Position numbers and translations under genes: made by a program | NCBI GenBank assembly: GCA_020744425.1 | Contig: JAGMUV010000006.1 | Coordinates: 2,480,001 to 2,544,000 of the forward strand | DNA: 64,000 nucleotides | Direction of reading: 5' to 3' | Source: Dactylonectria macrodidyma | Lineage: Eukaryota; Ascomycota; Sordariomycetes; Hypocreales; Nectriaceae | Notes under the pieces: generated by a model | The model's database searches: none | What the model was told of the DNA's origin: nothing | Seen by the model: only the letters and a program-made list of their open reading frames with translations | In this document: one piece after another, positions 47,101 through 58,796 of the stretch | Position numbering within the stretch: the stretch's first letter is position 1 | How the letters are laid out: each line of letters begins with the position of its first letter

Positions 47101-49481
47101 GGGCTGGCTGCTCCGTGCTCAGCTTCAGACTCTTCAACGCTAGACAGGCCAGGCGCCCTCATCTGATTCCGAATCATGGCCATGATTTGTGCGGCTTGAT
47201 CGACAAAGTCCTGGGTCCTAATAGACGGCTTTCGATCAGCCTCGGGGGCTTCGCGCGCGATATTATCGTCGTGCAATGGTCGAAGTGGTGATTTCCAAGG
47301 GAGCCCGCCCGTCCCTCTACTCTCTGGGTCCATGGATGACTGCCGCGAGTGGTCTCGTGAGGATCCCCTACTATGGGTCGGACTCCGAGGATGCAGAATC
47401 GACCTCATCGCCAGGACGCTAGGATTCGCAAGCCGAAAGGTACCGGGTCGAGCATCTTTTCGTTTCTTTCCCATGACTGATTGCATCTCACGAGACGCAG
47501 AGTCCACGCTGGCCAAACGGTCCTCATTGCCAAAGGCAATGTCTGAGCGGTGTAATGTGCGACGACGCTTGGGTGTTGGGTCTTTGGACGGGGAGGTCCT
47601 GGGTCTTTTACCTTCGGAGCCATCGCGAAGTAGTGTCGTATCGGCGTCTGGTGCACCTTTTGCTGGACTAGGACCTTTGCGAATTTGGCTAGAACTTGAG
47701 AACGTTCTAGCGTGTCTGCTTGCGGATGACGATAATGACTTGTTCCGTCTCCTACGGATTTGCAACTCCGACTCTTCATGCGGGGATGTTTCGCGTAGTG
47801 GATGACGGAAGACTGGCTCCACGGGATGAGAACCCAGAGGCTTTGGAGGAGTGTTTTCTTTGTCGGAAGCCTCAAAAATCTCAGAGACGTATGAAGCATC
47901 ACCACTAAACTCATATCCCTCGAGATGGCCGGCACCGAATTTGCTGACTGATCTCAAGACAGGGGAATGCTCCAACCCGCGAGGGCTTGCTGGCGACTGG
48001 TTGTCTGGTAAAGGGGACCCATCGTGGTGGATAACCGAACCAAGAGACTGGCGAGATGTCGTGCCGGATAAGGTCTCTTCGAACTGGCTGATGCGTCTGA
48101 GGAGAGTCTGGTTGGTAAAGGTGTCGTATGGTCCAAACAGCTTGAGGGGGCTGCCGCCTGATGGTGCACTCCGTCCCGGAATTTCCCTTTTGTCGGGGCT
48201 TGGGAATGGTGCCCGGGGTATGGCAGGGCTGTGAGAAAATCGGCCGCTTTGGTATGGATTCGTCACTTCGGTTCTAATCGAAGGAAACTGCTTGGGTGTG
48301 CTGGCCTGGAGAGACTCCTCAGGAAGCATCTCAGATGTATCAACACCCAACCCTGGACTGAGCGGCCGATAACGAAAAGATCCCTCCGCCGATCGGCCTC
48401 CTCGTTGTAGGTTGATATAGCCTCCCGCTCTGGCATAACCCTCGCTGTTTTCCAGGTCGACAGATTCATTCTGACTAGATTTGTCAAAGGCAGTTTCAGG
48501 GTCGATTCGTGGGTCGAGAAGAACTTGATTAATTCGCAGAGCCTCGAGCTTCAGCTTCAATTGGTCAGCAGGCAACTCCAGAGGCGCGAAATCGACCTTT
48601 CCATCTTCGTTGCTGTGCTTGCCGATGAGAATAGGGCTGAAATCTTCGTTGCGGATGACACTCTGACCACTAGTTTTGCGAACGTTGCCATCCTCTTCGC
48701 CGGATGCAGTCAAACAACTCTCATCTCGATAAATATCGGGCTGGCGTGAAGGAGTCGCGTCATCTGGTCCACTAAGCTGGCTTGCAAGATCGGAGTCCTC
48801 GTTTAATCGATATTGAATTTCCCTCTTTGTTCTCCTTGGACTTGGGCTCGGTGTTACATCGTTGGGATAAACGGGTTCGTCGTCTGTAAGATCGGCCAGG
48901 TCAAGCCCTTCCAAGCCGTCAAGATCGCCATTTCCAATGTGCTGAGGGTAATTGGGAGGGCTAGACTGCATGGTCGGTTCTTGTTCCTCTTCGCCGGGTG
49001 ATGGTGGCTTGAACATGTCCTGGAGGCCAGCGGCAGCAGAGCAAAATAGGTCGCGCTGCTCTCCGTATTGGATATCTCCATATACAAGACGTCGCTTCCA
49101 TTCTGGTGTCTCAACCTTGCTCTTATCTGGTGAAGACTTGTGCTGGATTGTGTTGCGGACGACGGATGCGGTTGTGGAGGCCGAGACAGATCTACTGCTG
49201 GCCCCACGCGGTTTTGATTGTTGACATAGCCTCGAGACAAGTCGCTTGCTCGAAATGTTAATGTCGTTTGCGGTGCGCTCACCTAGGGCGCTGATGCTAG
49301 AGTCATTTTTGCTTGAGGATTGAGATCGTGGTCCAAACGTCCTACGTGGTATCCTACTCGGGGTTTCTTTGGGCTTGATCGCGTCGTCCTTGAAAGGTGG
49401 CAGTTGTGCTGCGGAGGTGTCTGCAGACCCAGGCTGGGAAACCCAATCCTCCGACAGCGAATCCAGCCAAGCGTGCTCCAT
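44109..49481 (-). CDS. cdc11: Septation initiation network scaffold (Cdc11/Nud1-type) LRR protein
   Basis: One uninterrupted exon of 1790 codons from ATG at 49481 (MEHAWLDSLSEDWVSQPGS) to 44109. The WLDSLSEDW start is typical of this family. Residues up to about 1300 are disordered and rich in Ser/Pro sites suitable for CDK and SIN kinases. The C-terminal part (about 1310-1660) contains at least a dozen leucine-rich repeats (LSSLHMLEEFCGKLVTLDVSKN, then LKVSCNMLTEL, LRSVKADNNQLTSL, LRELDLGDNNLTYL, LRTLNLNFNAVSDL). A cap with RKLDGLPIQRQVVLF follows. Role: anchors the septation initiation network GTPase-kinase cascade at the spindle pole body and couples mitotic exit to septum formation. Domain order and size fit the fungal family. 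It is divergent from the gene starting at 50252, sharing a 770-bp promoter region. Confidence 0.92.
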   Translation of the reverse strand: MEHAWLDSLSEDWVSQPGSADTSAAQLPPFKDDAIKPKETPSRIPRRTFGPRSQSSSKNDSSISALGERTANDINISSKRLVSRLCQQSKPRGASSRSVSASTTASVVRNTIQHKSSPDKSKVETPEWKRRLVYGDIQYGEQRDLFCSAAAGLQDMFKPPSPGEEEQEPTMQSSPPNYPQHIGNGDLDGLEGLDLADLTDDEPVYPNDVTPSPSPRRTKREIQYRLNEDSDLASQLSGPDDATPSRQPDIYRDESCLTASGEEDGNVRKTSGQSVIRNEDFSPILIGKHSNEDGKVDFAPLELPADQLKLKLEALRINQVLLDPRIDPETAFDKSSQNESVDLENSEGYARAGGYINLQRGGRSAEGSFRYRPLSPGLGVDTSEMLPEESLQASTPKQFPSIRTEVTNPYQSGRFSHSPAIPRAPFPSPDKREIPGRSAPSGGSPLKLFGPYDTFTNQTLLRRISQFEETLSGTTSRQSLGSVIHHDGSPLPDNQSPASPRGLEHSPVLRSVSKFGAGHLEGYEFSGDASYVSEIFEASDKENTPPKPLGSHPVEPVFRHPLRETSPHEESELQIRRRRNKSLSSSASRHARTFSSSSQIRKGPSPAKGAPDADTTLLRDGSEGKRPRTSPSKDPTPKRRRTLHRSDIAFGNEDRLASVDSASREMQSVMGKKRKDARPGTFRLANPSVLAMRSILHPRSPTHSRGSSRDHSRQSSMDPESRGTGGLPWKSPLRPLHDDNIAREAPEADRKPSIRTQDFVDQAAQIMAMIRNQMRAPGLSSVEESEAEHGAASPDYDDDSYQESTKERLSRPPSREGRPMPRVPVRQEDPELLDRLKKYQELSDMGDIISSSMRSMGLAKDAIRVAQEVERQIEETSRSRLDLPYTTDDEVISDPPNIRLSTNPANGLPGSPTRDFHSHSSAGSYPTGSSRGSDSRKIIMPESVSHLIPDRVGGMYLDKQNNIWIKKKETPPRQTANILPSEDSEDDPFASIPDLSVDMTREMQNLLLTGKKPASDANLRMLASPSPTPQYRGFVTLSPNAQLSPDVASLAREEFEKLDARALEGSDVDADESAQREDSFQEGMDSSPPSMVKRRNLTISFSSPVASIIQDVLAEDLDSLEDDPALPEDRVSPSPKKTASVGKSALKHAGQGSIRGTRVASRHIPHSGPAFIPRPVSRIDEQDEESTIEIPAEDQRQVSIIGDTSVVSHKTPDGRRASLSFIVGHTPCSNLLSAPADDSAMIGQNVGKLSLSPLSEFTLNNSDQSFGFEVSYVMGRRHMATGGDVPKKVMSMTIRDLVDKLSEVEPHEPYWEDIAELDLHEKRLSSLHMLEEFCGKLVTLDVSKNALGHLDGVPNSVRQLKVSCNMLTELTSWDHLMNLQYVDISGNEVKSLSALKGLVHLRSVKADNNQLTSLDGLDAHDGLLTLRARNNLIEDVDFARIKMERLTELDVAGNQIMSVRNLELVPALARLKLGKNRLETFTVESSIKGLRELDLGDNNLTYLDVSDLPNLHILHADRNRIVELIGFTHTRRLDSLSLREQRGKQALDLSFLSTAYEIRKLFLSGNYLGAFEPTVDFLNLQFLELANCGIQSLPDNLGQLMPNLRTLNLNFNAVSDLAPLRFIPRMKKLLVAGNRLADSTAVTELLIEFPHLTQLDLRDNPVTIGFYQPVQVLVSMDRTGFVDPFMLPDGDVDRDELYASRLDETTRLRRRLHQIVFAASCKRLRKLDGLPIQRQVVLFKDALYQTLVAEGLLPDDTLVGEGSPPPKEVGVAYPMDSVRSSRWNAEDSFA

Positions 49482-50251
49482 CGCGACGCTTGCGGGATGA
49501 CTTGATACGCAAGAGCTAGTCCAACTCCATACAATAGGTCCAGATGTTATCGTTTGTGCGGGGTCGCGATGGTCGTGATGCTGATCGTCGTAGTGTGTTT
49601 GTTATGCGGGCGGGGAAGCAATGGGCAACAGGAGACGTACGAAAGCACGGGCGATTGATAGGAATTCCAAGAGTAGACATAAGGGTTGGCGCAAATACAT
49701 TCAAAAAGCATCTGGAGGTTGAGGCGCGAGCCTTTGGTGCGCGTACCCCTTGAGTTTGGGCTCCCAGGAATAAACAATGCCAGGGATGGGCATTGGGGAA
49801 AGCGTCGTTGCTGTGTCAACAGTGTCGGATTGATTGCAGGTCACGTGGAACGTCACGTTTTTCCGCGTCCGGCTTCCGTCAGCCCTGTCTTGAGCAAACA
49901 GAGGCTGCAGGCTTGAAAATAATGACCAGAACTGGGTTTGAATCATCAAGGTACTGTGCTGTCTTTTTTTACTTCATGGTATAGTCCATTACGTTGGTTA
50001 AACGCTGCGCTCTTGAACCACTCTACGCGCTCTCACGTGAGGAACGCGGGGCGCGTCACCTATGGTAACGGCGTGAATTTCAACTCACCCCTTGCACGGA
50101 TACAGAGACAAGTGACGGCATTGTGCGGGCCTCAGAAACTCTTTCAGTTTGCGACACTCTTTGTAAGCCGCTGCTACTACTCAGGTGTTGATGAGACCGA
50201 TTTTTCCATCGATGCAAAGATTCATGCCCAAAGACGACAAGACGTGTCACC
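49482..50251. other. Divergent promoter region between Cdc11-type gene and disordered-protein gene
   Basis: 770 bp between divergent starts. It should contain promoters for both genes. No further gene is supported. Confidence 0.5.
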
Positions 50252-53200
50252 ATGCGGCACGCCGATCAGATGGCGGATCCAGAGCCATCCTGGGAGGAGG
50301 ATACCATCTACTGCGAAGCAACCTGTGCACCCGAGGATGTATTGTACGAAGGATCTGATGATGAAGACTACGACGACCCGAGCTCTCGACGACTGCGATA
50401 CGAGGCCGCCGGCCAACGGTTTCTCGAGGGGAACACGCCGCTCCTATTGACAGCAACTCTAAAAGGCCCCTTTGAAAGGACTTCTGGATGGATCAACCCC
50501 TGGCGATCGAAGCACCGAACAGCTGGAACTACGCAAGGAACAAGAACCTCACCTGGAAAGCTATCGAGACAATCGAAACATCGACGAAATGCGTCCATCC
50601 CAGAGACGATTCAGGTTGGGCCCCAGGATTCCCTCGAGTGCCATCTTCCAAGCCCTGAGAGTCTTAAGCAGGCTCCTGTTGTCGATAATCACCCGTACTT
50701 GGAGGACGACGAGCTGAAAATGGTTCAGAATTGGAGAAGTGCTGTGCAGCCAGTTGCAAAAGACGACTTTTGGGCGGCGACACCAAAGCAAAGCGGATCT
50801 GAAAGAAAGAGGAAGGCAAAAGGGTCGGAATGGTTGCGCAAGTTGGCAAGCAAACGAAGGAGGACGGACTACATGGATTCGGGATCAGTCAACACTCCAA
50901 TTCAGCGAGCCGATTTCCCGCCTGGGAGTGAGTACGTCGAACCCAACAGTTCTTTTAGCAGTGTTCCCGACCTGCCTTCGTCACTTCCTAGTTCTCCGCA
51001 CTTTTCGCACAAGAATGTGGGCAGCAGCGCGAGGGGAGCAGAGGACACTGACGGCGATGAGCTTGTTGATTCGGTTCATGTTTCTTTCCGCAGTGCGCCA
51101 AGTCGATTGCAGTCACCTGGCAAACGCATGTCGTCCCAGATTCTAAAGCCAGTCGCACCAGCAAAGCAATCGAAGGGCGAGCTTACCCTAGGCAAGGACG
51201 CCAAAGCAGCTGCAACTTTGTCATCACCTGTATCACAACGACGATTTACTCAGGCCATGCCACGAAGATCTCCTCGTCACAATTCGACCCAGGCGGTTAA
51301 GCAATCACCAGCTCAGCCAACGTCATCACTCACTTCATTGGATTCTGAAAATGTGGAAGAATTTGAAACGGTTAAAGTATCTGAACCATTCGAAACTCAA
51401 AGAGATGAGAGTTTTTGTTTCCGAATGCCGAAAAAGACAACGACAGTTGGCAATCAAGAGGCCATCGACCGGACCGATTGTATGGATACAGACACATGGT
51501 CTGGGTTATCGTCGTCAGACAATACGGAAAAAGACCCACTGCCAGTCACTGCGGACTCTACTTCCAACGGGCCAGCCCCAAAGCTCGAGGTTGCAAGCAG
51601 TGGAATCATAGAGACTAACAAGGGGCCATCTAGCGATTTGTCGTCCTTGTCCAGCGATAACTTTGCTGGATTCGACATGGATGCTCAAAGTGAAGCCGAC
51701 GACGACACGGCTACTGATATGATCACATCCAGTGCTATCCAGACAAAAAGCGAGCTAACTTGTAAGGCGGATGTGAGAAGCGAGCAGTTCGAAATTGGCA
51801 ACAATGCATCAAACGAGCAAACATGCGATATCCGCCCCACGGAGACTGAGGATGTAACAATGACTCAAGACGACACTGACTACGGTTCTGACTCATCAGT
51901 GGTTGAATCCGTGAACGACAATGTCCGTTCTCAGGCTTCGGAAGACAAACCAGAACCAGTCCTAGAACGCCAGGTCGAGCCTTTACAACCTGGGCCAATT
52001 CAGCTCCTGAAGAATTCAGTCATGCGATTTGTTCCAAAGAATTCTTGGCAAAGGCTTTCCTTGACTCAAAATGTCTCTCCGTCGGCGTCAACAATGAAGA
52101 ACGAACCAGACAAGTCACTTGAGACCGCTGTATCCAGTGTGGCTTTGGAAGCCTCGACTCCAAATGTGGGCTCCGCTGGAGATGATCAGTCGATGAATGC
52201 GAGTGTACTCACTGAGCGGATTTGTGATGAGAAGACGAAAGCTTTCACCCCAACACCTGGCCGTCACACCTCACCCAGGTCGCAACCTAAACACGTGCAA
52301 GACATGGAACATGGCCAGATGAAGTGTGATGACACGGTGGAGTCTAATGACATGAAAGAAGCAGAGCCACTTTCTGTCTCACAGCAGAGTCCCTGGACGG
52401 AAACCAAACTCTCACAGTTCGCCATCCCTCCTGTGCGCCACGTTCAATCTACACAACAGCTCGATACGCCCCAAAGAAACATCTCCATGGCTTCAACACC
52501 AGCCCAAACTCATTGGACAGTCGAATCTAAGAATCTATCGGCCACCCAGGGTCACACCCCTAGCATTGATAATGCAAGTCCATTATCAGCGTTACATGCA
52601 TCGACGTCTCCTTTGAGCAAGATGCAGAACCAATCTACACCAGTCGTTAGACCGGCTGGAATGTTACGCCCAACTACACCGGAACCTCAATTCTCTGTCA
52701 AATCATTTGCGTCATTCATGTCGCCGTCCCCAGAACGTTTGCCTCGCAACTCCAAGCACGCCACATGGGGAGACTCGGGATTCCGCTTGCCTAGTACGCA
52801 AGGTATCCTTGCATCTGCAACCAAGAATCCTTGGGGCGTCGATGCTTGTCAGCGCCGCGTATCTTGGGCTCCCCTGCCACATGAATCGACCGATGAAAAG
52901 CCAGCACTGGAGTCAAGAGGGAGACAGATGTCGCCACCCCCGAATACTCCTATCGCAGATCTGCCGACATCTGAAGATGCAAAGTTTCACGAGCATTTCA
53001 CAGCTGTTGCGCGCCGGACAAAAGGTCCCCGGCAGCGTCTTCTACCCGCGGCATCTCAATGCATACTCGAGAGCCCAAACACCCAAGCTATGGCCAATAC
53101 ATTCCTCGCTGTCGATCAACTCCGAAAACCCGACTTGGAGCAGAGTACGGACAATACCAGCAGTCAGCGTAAGTCTGAGCGCATCGAAGAGTCGCAGGAG

Positions 53201-53335
53201 CCTCTTGACATGGTGGAAGACGTCATCCGCGAGATGGGAGGCTATCTTGAAATTTGGAACGTCGATGCAGAACTAGACCAGGCTCGCAAAACGGGCAGCA
53301 TGCAGATACCCCGGCTCACACAGAGCCCGTGGTGA
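50252..53335 (+). CDS. Conserved disordered fungal protein (sometimes labelled protamine P1-like)
   Basis: A single exon of 1027 codons. The ATG at 50252 (CACCATGC context) or the next in-frame ATG at 50270 (MADPEPSWEED) may be used. Only the two ends look conserved. The N-terminal EDVLYEGSDDEDYDDPSSRR, RFLEGNTPLLLTATLKGPF and SGWINPWRSK form a recognisable block. The C-terminal block runs around PLDMVEDVIREMGGYLEIWNVDAEL. Between them lie about 850 Ser/Thr/Pro-rich, low-complexity residues with several SP/TP and basic patches (GSERKRKAKGSEWLRKLASK is a possible nuclear localisation signal). No enzyme motif is seen. Similar fungal proteins carry the uninformative label protamine P1, which I recall only loosely. 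The function is unknown, and a nuclear role is only an inference from the basic patch. Confidence 0.82.
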   Translation: MRHADQMADPEPSWEEDTIYCEATCAPEDVLYEGSDDEDYDDPSSRRLRYEAAGQRFLEGNTPLLLTATLKGPFERTSGWINPWRSKHRTAGTTQGTRTSPGKLSRQSKHRRNASIPETIQVGPQDSLECHLPSPESLKQAPVVDNHPYLEDDELKMVQNWRSAVQPVAKDDFWAATPKQSGSERKRKAKGSEWLRKLASKRRRTDYMDSGSVNTPIQRADFPPGSEYVEPNSSFSSVPDLPSSLPSSPHFSHKNVGSSARGAEDTDGDELVDSVHVSFRSAPSRLQSPGKRMSSQILKPVAPAKQSKGELTLGKDAKAAATLSSPVSQRRFTQAMPRRSPRHNSTQAVKQSPAQPTSSLTSLDSENVEEFETVKVSEPFETQRDESFCFRMPKKTTTVGNQEAIDRTDCMDTDTWSGLSSSDNTEKDPLPVTADSTSNGPAPKLEVASSGIIETNKGPSSDLSSLSSDNFAGFDMDAQSEADDDTATDMITSSAIQTKSELTCKADVRSEQFEIGNNASNEQTCDIRPTETEDVTMTQDDTDYGSDSSVVESVNDNVRSQASEDKPEPVLERQVEPLQPGPIQLLKNSVMRFVPKNSWQRLSLTQNVSPSASTMKNEPDKSLETAVSSVALEASTPNVGSAGDDQSMNASVLTERICDEKTKAFTPTPGRHTSPRSQPKHVQDMEHGQMKCDDTVESNDMKEAEPLSVSQQSPWTETKLSQFAIPPVRHVQSTQQLDTPQRNISMASTPAQTHWTVESKNLSATQGHTPSIDNASPLSALHASTSPLSKMQNQSTPVVRPAGMLRPTTPEPQFSVKSFASFMSPSPERLPRNSKHATWGDSGFRLPSTQGILASATKNPWGVDACQRRVSWAPLPHESTDEKPALESRGRQMSPPPNTPIADLPTSEDAKFHEHFTAVARRTKGPRQRLLPAASQCILESPNTQAMANTFLAVDQLRKPDLEQSTDNTSSQRKSERIEESQEPLDMVEDVIREMGGYLEIWNVDAELDQARKTGSMQIPRLTQSPW

Positions 53336-56300
53336 GGATTTGGCGCACAATTTGTTTTCTTGCTACGTTGTTATCATACCCATATTGGTAGGAGGTTGAG
53401 ATGAGATACGGATATCGAGCGCGGCTCGAAACGTTGAGGAGTTTAGGTGGCAGGACACGAATGGACGAAACATGGTAGCCAATTAGAGCTCGGCGTTTGT
53501 AGCAAGATACCTCCTCGTATTACTTCGAATTCAACCCATTCCTCCGGATCACATCCGGTCACGGATGAATTGTCACAAATTATTACCATTTCTACAATTT
53601 CGGACCGGAAGCAGGGCCCTGGCTGTCCACCTCATTCACCGATATTCAGGGGCCGACCACCCTGACGGCACCGGTCCATCACCCTTTCACGGGCCCTCAC
53701 CATCCTGCCGCCCATGAGTGTGCGAGCCCGGAGCTGATTCGCCAGCGGTGACAGGAAATGTCTGACAGATTCCGCGCTGGACTCTTGGACCACCTCCTTG
53801 AGCTGTCTTACATGTATTGACCTAGACTCACCCCCCTTGGTCGCGGTGAGGTGGCACTAACGACAGGCCTTGAGAGGCACGCATTCTAGGCCCCGGGAGC
53901 ACATGGCCTCGAGGGTGGACGTCTGTGGACGATGGGGTCGGCGAGGCTTTCGATCGCGGGTGCGGTGAGACTCGGTAGTCGGGATGGCTGATACCGTCGC
54001 GTAACTCTACAGAGTCAAGTGGATCAACAGCATTCCCAGACAGAGACTTCAATACTCAGGGGCGATCGATTGCGAGAGAATGGGTGATGTTCTGACGTCG
54101 TGGATGATCCGGCCACAGATATCTGCTGGATATCTCGGGCACATGGCAGACTAGAGTGGGCTCGCTATTGTCCAGTCCGGGCACGGGAGGGCATACCTGC
54201 GCTGGAGCAGACAGCTGATTAGTCAATCTGGAAAAGGGCCCACGTAATATCCAGTAGCAATCCTGTTCTTGCTGAGTTCTGCGAGCTTCGTCTCGATTGT
54301 CGTCTCGGCCTGGTGTTAAATGGGGTAGGGTGGCTGCTGCAAAACGACCTCGTCACCGCGTCACCCTTGATCGTATTCGTAGACTCGAACGACATTGAGG
54401 TTCATGGAGCAGTGACTGTGGACATGTGTTTCCCCTCACCCGGGAGCATGGCAGATGTCCGATTAGATAGACGGATGGAGATCTTTGTCAGACGGTCCGC
54501 TCAACACCGCGGCTAACTCATCAGACACAGGTGAGAGAAGGGAGATCTAGGTTATAATTTTGACCCATCTCAAGCTAGCCGTTAGTATCAATCCGTGCCG
54601 TCGTACTCTGTAGTTTGAATCCAATGCATCCAGCACACGACAGTTCCTCCTGTTGGGGCGTGTCTGCTTTGATCCCCTCGATCCAGCTCAACCATGTTGA
54701 TGTCTCACTTGCGACATTGACTCAGATGTGAATTGGGTTCCCCGTCCCAGGACATTAGACTCAGCAGGGGTTGAGGTTGCGGCTGGCAGTTCAGGTGCAG
54801 TATGAGAGGCACGTTGCTCGTGGGCGGATCGTCATTGGCCGCTGCGGCTCGGCCGACGATATGCACATCTTCAAGCGGATGCCGCCACAACATGCCTCAG
54901 GGCAAAGATTGTGTCTCGCTAAAAGTCGGGGTAAAAGAGGAGGTGAGTCAATTGGACGATACAGCCTAGGATCGTATGGCTCAGGCCGTAGATGGCGCTT
55001 GAAGTCTTGGTTTGGCCATGATTCGGCTGGGTAAGACAAAGATGTCGTGTTTTAGCCTTGGTGTTGGGTTCATTTTAGCTTGGTAGACTGCGGGTGGTGC
55101 CGCCTGCGCTTCTCGAGGGTTCGATTTCCTTCAATCAAAACCACACCCGCGTTATCCGATCAGCCGCCGTGGAGTAATGACCAGGGAGCAGGAACAACGG
55201 GGAGCGACGGGGAGAAACATGGAGCAACGGCAAAGAGCCATAGACAAGAATGCGTTGCAATAGGTTTGACCGGCCCGCCGGGGAAGCCGGACACGGTGAT
55301 GGTTGTCGGCACCAGGGTGTAGGGTAAATCCTGTGCCTCCAAGGGTTAAATGGGTGCAGATAGCAAAGTCCTAGTCCCATCGTTGATGACGCAGGATAAT
55401 GAGCAATGGCAGCTTGCAACTGCAAGTTTAAGCGCACGACGTTGAAGTCACCGCAGGGTTTGCGACCATCGGGGAAATCTTTGCAGGACTGGTCGACGCC
55501 ATTGTGGGCGGAACCTGGTCTAGACATGATGCGCGCGCTGTACTTGAGCTACTTGATGCCTTGCGCCCCGCCGAATGCACTTGCGCCGCTTAATGTGACT
55601 TTGTGTTGCCGCTTCGCTCCGCACATGCATATCTTTTCATGGTTTTGCCCGACATGGTGTGGTGTAGAATGGCATTGACGGGGCCGACGGTCGTGGTGGA
55701 ATCAATCAAGGACATGCATGCCCATAGGCCATGAGCGGTCGGATATGCACAAGGAAAAAGAAAGCTGTGCATGACAATCCTTACATTGGTATTGCTGAGG
55801 ACGGGTCCGTGTAGCGAAATGATAGATGACGTATGGTCAGAAATGCCATGGGGTGATCCAACTCAGGAGAACAAAATGGTCCATTGAAATTGAAGCGGAC
55901 ACACCTTGACACACGGACAACCAAAGTCATGGAAGGGAGCCATTCAACGACAGAGCGAAAACGTGATCCGGATACCGACAGTGTCGATGCTTTGTTCTGA
56001 CGGTGTGGTGCGTTGGCAATGATGATGGTTTGTATGGCAGAGAAAAGGCCCAAGTCAGAGGTCCAAGCCAGAAACTTGGTCAGTGACGAGGGATGCGTCA
56101 ATGAATATCGAGGCCGGACCAATGGTTGGGCAATGGCCTCATTCTGTGCGCCATTGTGTGTGGCTGTGTGCGAGGATTGGCAGACGGTCAAAGGCTGGAG
56201 CCAATCTACGCCATGTGTTTCTCTCGACAATCCAAGTGGCAGCTCCGGAAGAGTTGTAGAGCGGGCGGCGGTTGGAACACTGACGTGCAAGATACAGGAA

Positions 56301-58559
56301 CGGGGCACATGATCCGCACTGAAAGTCGAGTGATCCTGTGACTTGACCTTATCACGATGTCATGGATTTGACTGCATTTAGATTGTCACATGACGGTCCA
56401 TTTCGAGTCCGGATCTCAAACGGTTGGTCTATTATCATTGCGCTAACTAAAACCGGGCACCGTTTGGCCATGCATGAAAAAGCACCAAGCACCGAGTGCC
56501 AAGCACCAAAGTAACAAGCATAGGAACAAAGCTGCTCGACTCTCGATTGCTAGTGAAGACGGTGCGATAACGGGAAATATCAAAATGAGCCGAGAAGTGG
56601 TCCGTCAAACGCATCTCTCGTCGATGGCGCAAAACGGAGCAACCTGAATCGGAATAGCCGGGACTGTACCCATGGCCGAATGCCTGTCTATGGGAGCTCT
56701 GAAACCCAGCGCCACTGGTCGTTTGTCTGCAGAGCCGCCAGCCTCATGCATCGGTGTGCGGAGTACGAAGAAGGAGTGGAGTTGTGATTGTAACTTTGTG
56801 CCCTGTCATGGGGCGCACCAACAAAGACAAAAGAAACGATCAAGTCACTAACCAATCGCCGTGGTCAATTGCTAAGGAAAACCGCGGTCTTTGCCACCCG
56901 GAACTTGCCTTTGTCCTCATGACAGGAGCCACGAGTGGGAATCACGATGGTTAGACAGGGAAGAGCAGGGAAGGGTTAGGTAAGAACTGACCGGCTACAG
57001 ATCTGCCACTCTTTGACAGCAAGGAAATGGCGGCGCAGCGCAGCATGCAGCGGGTCTGGTTCAGAGTCGATGGAGTACAGACGCAGTGTGGGTGGCTGTG
57101 AGAGGGCCGCCAGTCGACTCCCTGATAAGGCCCATGCATGGGGGATCTGACGTTTGCCGCCGATGTGGATGTCGGTGCGTAGCGTCCGAGAGCGGGACTT
57201 AGTTGACTGGATAAACTCACACAAGCAATATGAATGCTGGCATTGCACTTTGCAATAGAAACTTGCGAATGGTTACAGGTGCCACAGCAATGGACTGATG
57301 CGTGCGTGCGCTGGCATTCTCATCATGGTCAGGCGAATGGCCGGGTTCAAAGGGATGAACTGATGCGATGCAAGATGAGATGGTGTTGTCGAATGGTGGG
57401 ACTGTTGGGTAGCAGATGGGCAACCGACCGACTATGACTGATGGCATGGACATCAGGGTCAGGAGTTCTCGTGCGACCTGAGACATCCAAAGTCAATCAG
57501 AGCTGCTGGATTCCTGCTAGACTGCCTGCTAGACTCAACCTGCTGTCTGTACATAATAGACAGGTGATGCGAGTAACACCTTGTCGATGATGCACGTTTC
57601 GGTCGTGGGAATAACAATATTGACGACACGCCCTCTAGAGTTCACCCGTGAATACCATCTTGTCATCGAATCTATCTACCAGTCTCAACTATACCCATTT
57701 CCCACACCGGCAAGCCCCAGCAGAGGTTTTAGCATCTGCCATGTTTTCTCGCCTCAACTTAGAAACGAGATAACAAGCCGGAGGCCCAAAAAACTCGACA
57801 CGTGGTGGAGAGCCGGCTTCCCTGCAAGTCGCACCTCCCTGCAAACTGGCGGCTTCCACTCCACCTGCTGGCTTGAAGCGACGTCGACCAGCGCCGAGTG
57901 CCAGTGGAGGGGTTGGTGGGCCCACCCACTAATTAATTACCTGGAGAGACAGGTCTCAAGGAGTCAAAGAACGGGCCAGTCGCTGGAATCCGCATCCTTG
58001 CCTTTGGCACAGGGCTCATACTTGCGTTCGCTGCGGCGGACTTTGGATCATTGGGTCCTTGACCTTGGGAACTGGAAGTTTGGGAGCCACTAACACCCCG
58101 CGAAACCCCCCTGTGGCCTAGTGCTCGGCTCCCACTGATGGCCTCCCAGATTCCTCGAGGTCTCGGCGGCCATATCGCAACCTACACACTCCCGGCGAGG
58201 GACACAGTAGCTCATCCATCCTTCTCCCCGGAGTTACAGGGAGTGGTTCCAGCCCAATCCAGCCCGTTCCCGCTCAGACCAGCATGTGTATCTGCTGAAT
58301 AAGGTGGTGTTGGCCTCAACAGCTGAGAACTGACGTGCTGTACCTAGCAATGATGCTGTTTGCCAGTGTGGTTCTGGATACACTCCCCTGTTCTCTAGAC
58401 AACACCCTCGCCATCCCCGCGGCTGCATGGCCTAGAATGCTGCCTTTTGCCCCCTCTGGAAAACACAAAAATACAAAAGTGGAGGGGCAAAAGCCGCCGG
58501 GGGCTATTTTTCGTGATTTCTACCAGAACCTTTCGGGGCCATGGGACCCAGTTGCCATA

Positions 58560-58672
58560 GCCCAGCAGTACCCAGCAGTGTCCAGTCAGTGGCAGTCAGT
58601 GCAGTTGCCCCATTGTCAGTGCCCAGTGCCAGTGCCCAGTGTCAGTGCCCACTACCAGTGTCCACTGCATCT
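58560..58672. repeat. Degenerate CAGTGCC / CAGTGTC repeat
   Basis: Around a dozen closely spaced variants of CAGTGYCC and CAGTGCC, with spacing of 6-14 bp, in non-coding DNA about 300 bp from the retrotransposon LTR. Confidence 0.75.
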
Positions 58673-58756
58673 ACGAATCATTCTTCCACGCCCACAACCT
58701 TGCCCATCTTCTACTCTAACAACTCTCGTCCTCGCCTTCTCGCGCCCGCAAAGTTG

Positions 58757-58757
<1 letters not shown>

Positions 58758-58788
<31 letters not shown>
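58758..58788. repeat. (CT)n microsatellite
   Basis: About 15 uninterrupted CT dinucleotides followed by CGCGCGCG. Probably length-polymorphic. Confidence 0.95.

Positions 58789-58796
<8 letters not shown>

Noticed and set aside
36470..50251. Possible secondary-metabolite gene cluster
   Set aside because: The adjacent genes (ARO2, crotonase, TBC, Cdc11-type) have unrelated housekeeping roles, and no backbone synthase, P450 or transporter is present.
55070..55145. tRNA-like segment with GGTTCGAT box B
   Set aside because: The T-arm closing pair is wrong, box B has one extra base, and neither a 7-bp acceptor stem nor an anticodon stem can be formed.
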